Shown: positions 7,163-15,370 of the stretch, piece by piece
Position numbering within the stretch: position 1 is the stretch's first letter
Layout: each line of letters opens with the position of its first letter
From: Actinomycetota bacterium
GTDB lineage: Bacteria > Actinomycetota > Thermoleophilia > Gaiellales > Gaiellaceae
NCBI GenBank assembly: GCA_003152275.1
Contig: PLZU01000063.1
Coordinates: 94,437 to 129,295 of the forward strand
Direction: 5' to 3'
Length of the DNA stretch: 34,859 nucleotides
Made by a program: the position numbers and the translations under genes
Notes under the pieces: generated by a model
The model's input: only the letters and a program-made list of their open reading frames with translations
Told to the model about the DNA's origin: nothing
The model's database searches: none

Positions 7163-7779
7163 GAGATCAGCGACTCGCGCAGGGCCATCGCGACGGCCTG
7201 CACGCGCGTCGTTGCGCCGAGCTTCTCCATCGCCTTCTGCACATGGGTGCGCACGGTTTGCGGCGAGATCGTCAGCACAGCACCGATCTGCTCGTTCGTA
7301 TTTCCCTCTGAGAGGAACCGCAGGACTTCGCGCTCGCGCTGCGTGAGCTCGCGCTTGCGGTTGCGCCGCCGTTGCTGGATGAGCGCAGCGGCAGCGATCG
7401 GGTCCAGGTACGAGCCGCCCTCGGCGACAACCTTGATCGCGCGCACGAGATCGTCGGGCGGCGCCTCCTTGTCGAGCACGCCGGCGACGCCGGCGTCGAG
7501 GGCATCGCTCAGCAGTGCGTCGTCGCCGTAGCCGGTGTAGAGGATCACGCGCGTCGCCGACTTCGAGCCTGTCAATGCGCGCAACACGTCGAGCCCGGAC
7601 ATGCGCGGCATCCGCGCGTCGAGCACGGCGACGCTCGGCTTGGTCTCCACGATCTTCCGTAGCGCTTCTTCACCGTCCCGCGTGCTCGCAGTGATCGTGA
7701 TCCCGTTGTTGCTGAGATAGCGCGAGAGAAACTGAAGGACGGGAGGATGGTCGTCCGCGATGACGCACGTAATGGTCAC
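7159..7779 (-). CDS. NarL/FixJ-type response regulator, paralogue of the one at 3644
   Basis: 206 aa. Receiver with acidic pair D9-D10, phospho-acceptor D54 (AVLDARMP) and the conserved lysine in LDKEAP; then a LuxR helix-turn-helix (LTQREREVLRFLSEGNTNEQIGAVLTISPQTVRTHVQKAMEKLG). All catalytic receiver residues are present. The start is GTG at 7777-7779, overlapping the HD-GYP gene stop as GTGA, so it is translationally coupled to the kinase/HD-GYP operon upstream and is probably its transcriptional output. The stop shares TTAG (7159-7162) with the convergent protease gene. Confidence 0.94.
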   Translation of the reverse strand: MTITCVIADDHPPVLQFLSRYLSNNGITITASTRDGEEALRKIVETKPSVAVLDARMPRMSGLDVLRALTGSKSATRVILYTGYGDDALLSDALDAGVAGVLDKEAPPDDLVRAIKVVAEGGSYLDPIAAAALIQQRRRNRKRELTQREREVLRFLSEGNTNEQIGAVLTISPQTVRTHVQKAMEKLGATTRVQAVAMALRESLIS

Positions 7780-8756
7780 GCTGCGACCGCTTCCAAGGAA
7801 AGTACGAAGGCGTCGACTACGTCTGGGTCGAACGCGCGCCCGGAGCCTTCGAGCACCGCGGCACGCGCCTCGTCGACCGAGAGCCGGGGACGGTACGGTC
7901 GATCGCTCGAGAGCGCGTCGAAGACGTCTGCGACGGCGACGATGCGTCCTTCGAGTGGGATCTCCTCACCCTTGAGGCCACGCGGGTAGCCGCTCCCGTC
8001 CCAGCGCTCGTGGTGCGTCCACGCGACTGTGGCGGCGAGCTCGAGCAGTTCGCTGCCCGAGCCGCCGAGCAGATCGCGGCCGACGTCGGTGTGCTGCTTC
8101 ATCAGGCGTCGCTGCTCGTCGGTGAGCATTCCCGTCTTGCGCAGGATTTTGTCGCCGACTGCGATCTTGCCGATGTCGTGCAGCGGCGCCGCCAGCCGCA
8201 ACAGCTCCACCCGAGCTTCCGACAAACCGAGCGCAATCGCAATCTCGGCGGCGTAGGAGCCAACGCGCTCGAGATGGGCGCCCGTGGCCCCGTCGTGATA
8301 CTCGACGGCGCGACTCAGCCGGCTGAGCGTCCCCGCGTACGCGCGCTGGAGCGCCGACTCCGCGGCCTCGCGGCGCTCGGCTTCGAACCGCCGGCGATGC
8401 AGAGCATTCGAGATGTCGATCATCAAGTCGTTGGCGGCGAAGGGCTTCGTGACGTAGCCGTACGCGCCGAGCTTCAACGCTGCTTCGACAATGCCGACGT
8501 GGTCGTGGCCGGTGACCATGACCGTTGCAATGTCCGGGCGCGTCCGTCCGAGCTCGTCGAGCAACTCGAGGCCAGATCGGCCCGGGAGCCCGATGTCGCA
8601 GAGCACGACCGAGAAGTCTTCCTGCACAAGCAGTTGGCGCGCGTCATCGACACTGCCGACTCCGACGCAGTCGTAACCTGCCGTGAGCACAACGCGCTTG
8701 ATCAGCGCGCGCACTTGCACATCGTCGTCCACACACAGCACTCGCTCCGGGCTCAT
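7776..8756 (-). CDS. RpfG-like response regulator with HD-GYP phosphodiesterase domain
   Basis: 326 aa. Residues 1-125 form a receiver (VDDD, phospho-acceptor D54 in LCDIGLPG, K104 in TKPF). A coiled-coil linker at ~115-145 leads to an HD-GYP domain with HDIGK (H193-D194) and HHERWDGSGYPRGL (GYP at 256-258). With HD and GYP signatures intact it should be an active cyclic-di-GMP phosphodiesterase, switched by phosphorylation, probably by the adjacent intact hybrid kinase. It overlaps both neighbours by 4 bases (ATGA with the kinase gene, GTGA with the NarL gene), so it sits in one tight operon. Confidence 0.94.
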   Translation of the reverse strand: MSPERVLCVDDDVQVRALIKRVVLTAGYDCVGVGSVDDARQLLVQEDFSVVLCDIGLPGRSGLELLDELGRTRPDIATVMVTGHDHVGIVEAALKLGAYGYVTKPFAANDLMIDISNALHRRRFEAERREAAESALQRAYAGTLSRLSRAVEYHDGATGAHLERVGSYAAEIAIALGLSEARVELLRLAAPLHDIGKIAVGDKILRKTGMLTDEQRRLMKQHTDVGRDLLGGSGSELLELAATVAWTHHERWDGSGYPRGLKGEEIPLEGRIVAVADVFDALSSDRPYRPRLSVDEARAAVLEGSGRAFDPDVVDAFVLSLEAVAA

Positions 8757-10339
8757 GCGATCTCCACCCGTCCGTTGTCGTCGAGCGCACCGCGTACCGC
8801 GCGCGCGAGCTCCTCGGGCGCGAACGGCTTCTTGAGCAGGGGGCCTTCCACGAGCTGCACTCGAGGCGCATAGCCTGAGATGAAGAGGCGGCGGACATTC
8901 GGCCGCAGCTCGCTGACGCGCACCGCTAGGTCATAGCCGCTCATCTCCGGCATCACGACATCGGTAAGGAGGAGATCGACATGTGGGTTCTCGTCGAGCA
9001 GCCGCTCAGCCTCGCTCGGGAGCTCGGCAGAGAGAACGACGTAGCCGGCGCTCTCGAGGACGCGGCGCACGAGCTCGCGCACCGGCGCCTCGTCTTCGAC
9101 GAGCAAAATCGTTTCCGTGCCGCCGGCGAGCGATCCGTCGGCAGCATCCGCCCAGGCGCCGTCGTCGATCGGGCCTGTCGCCGCGGGCAGGTAGATCGTG
9201 AACCGCACACCGCCCGCCTCCGGCGTAGCGACCTCCACCCCGCCGCCACTCTGCGCGACGATTCCGTACACGGTCGAGAGTCCGAGGCCGGTGCCGAGCC
9301 CGTCCTGCTTCGTGGTGAAGAAGGGCTCGAAGATGTGCGGGAGGACATCCCCTGAAATGCCTGGCCCATCGTCTGTGACCGCGAGCGTGACGTAGCGCCC
9401 CGGCACGAGCGGCGGAGCGATTCCCTCCTCTGCGCCGGTCACCGTCGCCTCGTCGACGGACAGCGTGACTCTCCCGCCGGAGCTCAACGCGTCACGCGCG
9501 TTGAACGTGAGATTGACGATTACCGCTTCGAGCTGCGCAGGATCGGCAACCACGGATGCGACGCCCTCTGCGATCTCGATGTCGATCGCGATGTCGCCCG
9601 GCATCGTGCGCCGAAGGAGCTTCTGCATGCCTCGAACCACGTCGGCCAGGCTAAGCATGTGCGGTTCGAGGACTTGGCGACGGCCGAAGGCAAGCAACTG
9701 CCGTGTCAGCTCCGCCGCGCGATCGGCAGCGTTCGCAATCTCGTCGACATCGGCGATCTGTTGCGGATCGTGCAGCGTCGTGCGTAGGACACTGCTGTAG
9801 CCGCGGATCACGAGCAGAACGTTGTTGAAATCGTGTGCCACCCCACCCGCCAGCTGGCCGATCGCTTCGAGGCGCTCGGACTGTCTGAGCCGCTCCTCGA
9901 GTCCGCGGCGCGCGGTGACGTCGCGCGCGGTGACGACCATGCCGCGCACGGCCGGGTCGTGGAGCAGGTTCAGCCCGACGGCCTCCATCAGCCGCCAGGT
10001 CCCGTCCTTGTGGCGCGCTCGGAACTCGTGCGTCTCGATGGGGCCTGGATCGTCGATCGGGCGGGCAAAGAGCTCGCCGAGCACGTGAGCGTCGTCCCGA
10101 TGGATGAAGTCGGGCGGCGTCAAACCTATGACCTCAGCCACGGAGTAGCCGAGGATGCGCGTGACCGACGGGCTGACGTACTGCATGCGCATGTCGGCGT
10201 CGAGGATTCCCGTGACGTCGATCGAGTTCTCGATCAGCGCACGAAAGCGCGCTTCGCTGCCCTGCAGCGCCGCGACGAGCGCAGCAGTCCGCTCTTCGAC
10301 CCGGCGCTCGAGTTCGTCTTCTGACAACAGAACACCCAT
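8753..10339 (-). CDS. PAS-containing hybrid histidine kinase (intact)
   Basis: 528 aa from the ATG at 10337-10339, chosen because GAAGGT ends 7 bases upstream; an in-frame ATG at 10390 would add 17 residues. A short coiled coil leads to one PAS domain (~30-145; [27 protein letters not shown]). The dimerisation and phospho-acceptor helix follows with H169 in [11 protein letters not shown], then an ATPase domain (N box [36 protein letters not shown]) and a C-terminal receiver with D460 in LLTDVVMPE and a KKPF lysine. No membrane segment is seen, so it is a soluble sensor. All catalytic residues are present, unlike the next kinase upstream. It overlaps the HD-GYP gene by 4 bases. Confidence 0.93.
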   Translation of the reverse strand: MGVLLSEDELERRVEERTAALVAALQGSEARFRALIENSIDVTGILDADMRMQYVSPSVTRILGYSVAEVIGLTPPDFIHRDDAHVLGELFARPIDDPGPIETHEFRARHKDGTWRLMEAVGLNLLHDPAVRGMVVTARDVTARRGLEERLRQSERLEAIGQLAGGVAHDFNNVLLVIRGYSSVLRTTLHDPQQIADVDEIANAADRAAELTRQLLAFGRRQVLEPHMLSLADVVRGMQKLLRRTMPGDIAIDIEIAEGVASVVADPAQLEAVIVNLTFNARDALSSGGRVTLSVDEATVTGAEEGIAPPLVPGRYVTLAVTDDGPGISGDVLPHIFEPFFTTKQDGLGTGLGLSTVYGIVAQSGGGVEVATPEAGGVRFTIYLPAATGPIDDGAWADAADGSLAGGTETILLVEDEAPVRELVRRVLESAGYVVLSAELPSEAERLLDENPHVDLLLTDVVMPEMSGYDLAVRVSELRPNVRRLFISGYAPRVQLVEGPLLKKPFAPEELARAVRGALDDNGRVEIA

Positions 10340-10430
10340 CGGGCATACCTTCGTCGGGATCCGGGCTGCCCGACACGCACCGATGGACATTTCGGCCTAC
10401 GACGAATCGTGGTGCTTGGATCCTCCGAAT

Positions 10431-10442
10431 CGGGGATCCCCG
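10431..10442. repeat. Perfect 12-base palindrome at the stop of the pseudokinase gene
   Basis: CGGGGATCCCCG is self-complementary and directly abuts the stop codon at 10443-10445. A further GGATCC copy lies at 10418-10423, so several foldings are possible. It could be a small hairpin between the two kinase genes or a protein-binding site. There is no T-tract. Confidence 0.4.
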
Positions 10443-12944
10443 TCACCCTTTTGCCGGGACGTCGAGCGCAGCCCGGACCGCCTCGCGTAGGCGTTCCGGC
10501 GAGTACGGCTTCCGGAGCGTTAGCGCCTGCTCGGCGCTGAGCGACTCCGCGAGGGCAGCCGCCCGCTTCTCGTCGAGCTCGGTCAGTACGAGGTCGATGG
10601 GACTGTCAAGTCTCTCGGCGAGCCGCATCGCTTCGGTGGGCGTCGGAGCCGTAATGGCGCGATAGCCGGCGTCCGACAAAACCTCGAACAGCACGTCGCG
10701 CACCGCAGGATCGCTCTCGACGACGACGATCGTCTCACCCGCGCCGGCAGCCGGCTCATCGTCCGACCGCACCGCGGCCGCTTCGGGGAGAAGCACCGCG
10801 AATGTGGAGCCTGCATTTGGTGCGGTCGTGACGGAGATCGTGCCACCGCTCTGCTTCGCGATGCCGTACGCGGTCGCGAGGCCAAGGCCGACGCCCCGGC
10901 CGACGTCCTTCGTCGTGAAGAACGGCTCGAAGAGATGCTCGAGCGCCGACTCGTCGATGCCGGCCCCCGAGTCCTCGACCGAGAGGACGGCGTAGCGCCC
11001 GTCCGCCAGGTCGTCGCGGGCAACGCCCTCAGCATTCGCGGTGCGAACGATGACGCGCCCACCGGGAGGCGTGGCGTCAGCGGCGTTCACGACGAGGTTG
11101 ACGAGCACCTGTTCGATCTGCGCCGGATCGACGCGCACCGAGAGCACACCCGGATCCGGCTCGAAGACGAGCTCGACCTCGTCGCCGGCGAGGCTCCGGA
11201 GCATGCCCTCCAGCCTCTCGACGAGGCGGTTGAGCTCAACCGGACGCGCCTGGAGCACCTGGCGACGACCGAACGCGAGCAGCTGGGCGGTGAGCACAGC
11301 AGCGCGATCCGCCGCACGGTCGATCTCCTCGGCGTGGTGATGCTCAACACTCTCCGGCGCGACCTGCGCCAGGAGCAACTGTGCGTAGCCGCGAATCGCG
11401 GTGAGCAAGTTGTTGAAGTCCTGCGCGATGCCGCCGGCGAGGCGGCCGACGCTCTCGAGGCGCTGCGCACGCCAGAGGTCGCGCTCAAGCTGCTTCCGCT
11501 CGGTCACGTCTCGCAACACGGAGATGTGCAGGCCGGGCAGGACGTTCGCCCTGGCCGAGAACTCCGTCTCGCGAATCGTGCCGTCAGGGCGCATGACTTC
11601 ATACGGCCCCTTCGTAGCGCCGTCCTCGAGCAGCGAGCGCCAGGCCTGCCCGGGCTGCTCGGGCGTCCCGCTCACGCTTCCGACCCTCATGCCGACCAGC
11701 TCGTCGCGCGTGCGGCCGAACACCTCGCACGCTGCGGGGTTGACGTCGACGTATCTGCCTTCGTCGTTCGTGATGACCATCGCCTCGAACGCGCCGTCGA
11801 AGACGGCACGGAACAGGTTCTCGCTCTCCTTGCGCTCGGTGACGTCGACGAGGAAGCCCTGCTCGAAGAGGGGCTTGCCGTCGGCGTCGCGCACCGTGTT
11901 CATCAGGTCGAGCACCCAGCGGACGGTGCCGTCGGTGCGGACGATGCGGTACTCGAGCTCGAACGGCTCACCGCGCTCGCGAGCCATCCGCTCACAACTC
12001 GTCACGAGCTCGAGGTCGTCGGGGTGGACGGCCCGGGCCCAGAGCTTCGGATCCTCGAGCCACTGTGCGGCCGGGTAGCCGTACAGCTCCTCGATCTGCG
12101 GGCTCACGTAGGTGGACTTCACGGCCGGCTCGAGGGTGTGCACATAGGTGACGAGCGGCAGCTGCTCGATCAAGCGCCGGTACTGCTCCTCCACGCGCCG
12201 CTGCTTCGTGATGTCGATGACGATGCGGCCGTACCGCACGTCGCCCTCCATCTCGATCGGGAAGTACGAGAGCAGGTACGAACCTCGCTCGCCGCTGCGT
12301 TCGACGCTGATCTCCTGCTGGAAGAGCGACTCACCGGTCTCGCGCACGCGCTCGAGGAGCGGCGCCACCTCCTCGGCGATCGCGGGCGCTAGCTCAGCGA
12401 GCGTGCGTCCCAAGTGATCAGCCGCGGTGGCGCCGTTCATTCGGGCCAGCGCGTCATTCACATGCAGATAGCGCCCCTCGCCGTCGGTGATGCCCATGCC
12501 CGCCGGCGAATCGCGGAAGAAGGCCCCGGCCTGCGCGCGCTCGGCGGCAAGCTCGCGCTCGAGCTCCTTTTCGCGGGTGACATCGGTGAGATAGCCGTGG
12601 ATGTAGAACTTGCCGTCGTCGTCGCGATCGACGACTCCGACGTCTCGCACCCAGACCTCGCGACCATCTCGTGCAGTGACGCGGTACTCGACCGACATTT
12701 GCCCGTGACTCTCCCGCAGCTCGGCGAGCGCGGCGAGGAAGCGCGGAAGATCCTGCGGCGCCATGCGCCGCACCCAGAAGTCCGACGACTCCACGAACTC
12801 TTGCCTGTTGAAACCGAACAACGACTCCATCTGAGGACTGACGAAGACCGGCTGCGACGGCGCCTCGAGCCGGACCATGTACGTCACGAGCGCAAGGCGT
12901 TCGACGATTACTTGCGCGCGCCGTGCTTCGACGGGCGTAGACAT
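10443..12944 (-). CDS. Four-PAS hybrid histidine kinase lacking the phospho-acceptor His and Asp (pseudokinase)
   Basis: 833 aa from Met 12944; an in-frame ATG at 13007 is possible. Four PAS/PAC units occupy ~1-490, with typical PAC ends such as GYLTDVTREKE, GRIVIDITKQRR, GFLVDVTERKE and VLRDVTERKQ. The dimerisation helix reads GGIAQDFNNLL: the phospho-acceptor His is Gln (Q508; codon complement at 11421-11423). The ATPase domain looks complete ([36 protein letters not shown]). The C-terminal receiver has Glu at the phospho-acceptor site (E789, LVLTELDEK) and Ser in place of the second acidic residue (VVVESDP). Binding of ATP, partner or ligand may remain, but classical phosphorelay through these residues cannot. 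Likely a regulatory partner of the neighbouring intact kinase; that is inference. Confidence 0.9.
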   Translation of the reverse strand: MSTPVEARRAQVIVERLALVTYMVRLEAPSQPVFVSPQMESLFGFNRQEFVESSDFWVRRMAPQDLPRFLAALAELRESHGQMSVEYRVTARDGREVWVRDVGVVDRDDDGKFYIHGYLTDVTREKELERELAAERAQAGAFFRDSPAGMGITDGEGRYLHVNDALARMNGATAADHLGRTLAELAPAIAEEVAPLLERVRETGESLFQQEISVERSGERGSYLLSYFPIEMEGDVRYGRIVIDITKQRRVEEQYRRLIEQLPLVTYVHTLEPAVKSTYVSPQIEELYGYPAAQWLEDPKLWARAVHPDDLELVTSCERMARERGEPFELEYRIVRTDGTVRWVLDLMNTVRDADGKPLFEQGFLVDVTERKESENLFRAVFDGAFEAMVITNDEGRYVDVNPAACEVFGRTRDELVGMRVGSVSGTPEQPGQAWRSLLEDGATKGPYEVMRPDGTIRETEFSARANVLPGLHISVLRDVTERKQLERDLWRAQRLESVGRLAGGIAQDFNNLLTAIRGYAQLLLAQVAPESVEHHHAEEIDRAADRAAVLTAQLLAFGRRQVLQARPVELNRLVERLEGMLRSLAGDEVELVFEPDPGVLSVRVDPAQIEQVLVNLVVNAADATPPGGRVIVRTANAEGVARDDLADGRYAVLSVEDSGAGIDESALEHLFEPFFTTKDVGRGVGLGLATAYGIAKQSGGTISVTTAPNAGSTFAVLLPEAAAVRSDDEPAAGAGETIVVVESDPAVRDVLFEVLSDAGYRAITAPTPTEAMRLAERLDSPIDLVLTELDEKRAAALAESLSAEQALTLRKPYSPERLREAVRAALDVPAKG

Positions 12945-13025
12945 GGTTCTAATATCGCGCGTGTATGGCCGAGTGCCCATACGGAGAAACGATGGTTCGG
13001 CCGTCACCCAAAACGGGGATGGCCG

Positions 13026-14525
13026 CTACTGCGTAACAACACGTCGCAGCTCCTCGAGCGAGATGCTCCCCGCCTCGACCTTGGCGAGCCCGTCTGCCCA
13101 GAGAGAGGCCATGCCGGCTTCCTCGGCAGCGGCATAGAGCTCTTCGGCCGGCGCACTGCTCGCGATCAGCGAGCGCAGGTGCTCGCCGATCGTCAACAGC
13201 TGGAAGATGCCGACCCGGCCGCGATACCCGCCGCTGCAGTAGGGGCAGCCGACCGCACGGAAGAAATGCGCGTCCTCGCGCACGGAGCCAATCTGCTCGA
13301 GGACCTCCTGAGAGGGCTCGTACGACTCGCGGCAATAGAGGCAGAGCCGCCGAGCGAGCCGCTGCCCGAGCACGCCGGCGAGGGCTGCGCTGACGACGTA
13401 GGGCTCGAGGCCCATCTCGATCAGACGCGTGACCGCACTTGGTGCGTCGTTCGTGTGAAGCGTGGAAAGAACGAAGTGGCCGGAGAGCGAGCCGCCGAGC
13501 GCGAGCTCAGCCGTCTCTGCATCGCGGATCTCGCCGACCATGATCACGTCGGGATCGCCGCGAAGTACCGAGCGCAACGCGGTCGCGAACGTGACGCCGG
13601 CAGCAGCATTCGTCTGGAGCTGATAGGTGCCCGGGAGCTCGTACTCGACCGGATCCTCGATCGTGATGACCGTGCGCTCGGGCCGCGCAATGTCCGCGAG
13701 CGCGCCGTGGAGCGTCGTTGATTTGCCGGAGCCGGTCGGTCCTGTTACGAGCAGTGCGCCAACGGAGCGGTAGACGATGCGTTCGAGCTCCATTTGCATC
13801 GCGTTCTCCAGACCGAGATCGGTCAGCGATGGTGCGGTGCGAGTCTTCTCGAGTAGACGGAGAACCACACCTTCTCCAGCGATCGTGGGCAAGAGCGTGA
13901 CGCGCGCGTCAACCGCCCGGCCAGAGGTGGTGCGCACGGAAAAGCGGCCGTCTTGGGGCCGCCGCCGCTCGGCGACGTCGAGCTCGGCGAGCACCTTGAT
14001 GCGCGCGACGATGCCCTGCGCATCCTCGGCCGACAGAATGCCGTGTTCCTCCACCACGCCGTCCACCCGCAGGCGGATGTGGAGGTAACCGTTTTCCGGG
14101 ATCAGATGCACGTCGCTCGCGCGCGCTTCGATCGCGCGGCGCAGGACGTCGTTGACGGCTCGCACAGCCGGCGCATCCCCGAGGCGGTCACCTTCGAGAT
14201 GTAGCTCGTCCTCACGGAGCGTGCCGCCGGCAGCGAGATCGTGCAGGAGACCGACAACTTCCTCACGCCGTGCGACCGCCAAGGCAAACTGCTTGCCGCT
14301 CACCCGCTGGAGCTCTTCGATCGCGCCCGCTGACGGATCGGCCACCGCGACATTCACGACGCCGTCGCCGATCTCGTACGGGAGCACGACGAGCCGTTCG
14401 AGCAATTCGAGCGGAACGCTGCGAACGGCCGCGTGATCGAGCGCGCGGCGGGAGAGGTCGATGTAGGGCAGGCCGTGCGCCTCGGCGAGCGCGCGGGCGC
14501 GGCCTACGGCGAGACGGTCAGACAC
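13026..14525 (-). CDS. GspE/PilB-type secretion or pilus-assembly ATPase
   Basis: 499 aa. The N-terminal domain (LAEAHGLPYIDLSRRALD ... VVLPYEIGDGVVNVAVADP) is of the GspE/PilB N type. The C-terminal motor has Walker A GPTGSGKST, TIEDPVEY (Asp box), Walker B-like GDPDVIMVGEIRDAETA, a His box (LSTLHTNDA) and a four-Cys zinc motif (CLYC ... CPYC). It is a hexameric ATPase that powers assembly of type IV pilus-like or type II secretion filaments. The start is GTG at 14523-14525, overlapping the upstream receiver gene by 22 bases. The frame is open upstream, but that part is antisense-like low-complexity Arg/Gly. No pilin, PilC or PilM genes are in the window, so it is solitary here, inside a signalling block. 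Confidence 0.93.
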   Translation of the reverse strand: MSDRLAVGRARALAEAHGLPYIDLSRRALDHAAVRSVPLELLERLVVLPYEIGDGVVNVAVADPSAGAIEELQRVSGKQFALAVARREEVVGLLHDLAAGGTLREDELHLEGDRLGDAPAVRAVNDVLRRAIEARASDVHLIPENGYLHIRLRVDGVVEEHGILSAEDAQGIVARIKVLAELDVAERRRPQDGRFSVRTTSGRAVDARVTLLPTIAGEGVVLRLLEKTRTAPSLTDLGLENAMQMELERIVYRSVGALLVTGPTGSGKSTTLHGALADIARPERTVITIEDPVEYELPGTYQLQTNAAAGVTFATALRSVLRGDPDVIMVGEIRDAETAELALGGSLSGHFVLSTLHTNDAPSAVTRLIEMGLEPYVVSAALAGVLGQRLARRLCLYCRESYEPSQEVLEQIGSVREDAHFFRAVGCPYCSGGYRGRVGIFQLLTIGEHLRSLIASSAPAEELYAAAEEAGMASLWADGLAKVEAGSISLEELRRVVTQ

Positions 14526-14887
14526 TCGGTCAGCGCCCGGACACGGGACTCGAGCTCTTGCGGGCTGAAGGGCTTCGTCACATAAGCATCCGCCCCCGCG
14601 CTCGCACCTTCGGCCACATCGGCTTCCTGGGCATGGGCGGTCAGCAAGATGACCGGGAGTGTCGCCTGCCGCTCCCGTAGGGCCCGCGTCACCTCGACGC
14701 CGGAGAGGCCCGGCATGGAGACGTCGAGAATCGCAAGATCGGGATGGCATTCGGCTGCGAGTGCGAGTGCTTCGAGCCCGTCGTTCGCGGCGATGACGGT
14801 GTAGCCGGAGCGTTCGAGCCGTAGGCGAACGAGCATCCGGATGTCGGGGTCGTCATCCGCGATGAGAACGAGAGGCTTCGTGGTCAT
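14504..14887 (-). CDS. Single-domain CheY-like response regulator (intact receiver)
   Basis: 127 aa: one receiver domain and nothing else. Acidic cluster ADDDPD, phospho-acceptor Asp in LAILDVSMPG, Thr in LLTAHAQ and Lys in VTKPF are all present. Start at Met 14887 (MTTKPLVLIADDDPD) is chosen at the domain border; an in-frame ATG 42 bases upstream is less likely. It overlaps the GspE gene by 22 bases, so the receiver and the motor ATPase are probably co-translated. The pairing suggests control of the ATPase or filament by phosphorylation, as with CheY-like proteins in pilus systems; that is inference. Confidence 0.9.
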   Translation of the reverse strand: MTTKPLVLIADDDPDIRMLVRLRLERSGYTVIAANDGLEALALAAECHPDLAILDVSMPGLSGVEVTRALRERQATLPVILLTAHAQEADVAEGASAGADAYVTKPFSPQELESRVRALTECLTVSP

Positions 14888-14950
14888 GATCGAAACATCG
14901 ACGCGGGATCCGTTGGAGGCGATCCGCAAACCACCGTAGAAGCGACTCCC

Positions 14951-15289
14951 CTAGACGGGTGACGTGCTGAGCGCGTGCTGAACGGTTGCCCGCATGACCT
15001 CGACCGTGAAGGGCTTCTGGAGGTACCCGAGCGGCCCTCGCGTGAGGAAGCTGCCCGCCGCGGGGAGCGCGTTGAGGCAGAGAACCGGAAGCTCGGGGAA
15101 GTACGCGCGCGCGAGGCGAGCGTGCTCGAGACAGACGGTGGACTCCGGCTCTACGAGCAGGAGATCCGCACGAGGCGGAACCACGACGTCGGGCTCGAGC
15201 ACGATTGCCTCGTGCCCGAGGCGCTCGATGAGCACCACAAGGAGCCGCCTGACGTCGGGATCCGCCTCGCTGACCAGGATTTTCGCCAT
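14951..15289 (-). CDS. Degenerate stand-alone receiver protein (phospho-acceptor Asp replaced by Glu)
   Basis: 112 aa from Met 15289; GTG at 15295 would add two residues. The fold signature is clear: AKILVSEADPDVRRLLVVLIERLG at the start and GYLQKPFTVEVMRATVQHAL at the end, with the conserved Lys retained. The acidic pocket is changed: SEAD instead of xDDx, so the second acidic residue is Ala, and the phospho-acceptor position is Glu (E47 in DLLLVEPES). It cannot be phosphorylated in the normal way and may be locked in an active-like or purely binding state. It is the first gene of this minus-strand block, 63 bases before the intact CheY-like gene. Confidence 0.75.
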   Translation of the reverse strand: MAKILVSEADPDVRRLLVVLIERLGHEAIVLEPDVVVPPRADLLLVEPESTVCLEHARLARAYFPELPVLCLNALPAAGSFLTRGPLGYLQKPFTVEVMRATVQHALSTSPV

Positions 15290-15370
15290 TGCCACACACG
15301 CAGACTGTGCGGGCCGGGAACGAAGCGCGCCTGCCGTGGGTATGAAGCCGGGATGATCAGCCCCCGTTGC

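Noticed and set aside
10935-12392. 485-codon plus-strand ORF opposite the four-PAS kinase
   Set aside because: Composition (Arg/His/Leu/Glu-rich, no motif) is that of antisense to a high-GC gene; the minus strand carries unmistakable PAS and kinase motifs.
14526-14750. 75-codon N-terminal extension of the GspE-like ATPase
   Set aside because: It overlaps the receiver gene antiphase, is low-complexity Arg/Gly/Cys, and the GTG at 14525 starts at the known N domain.
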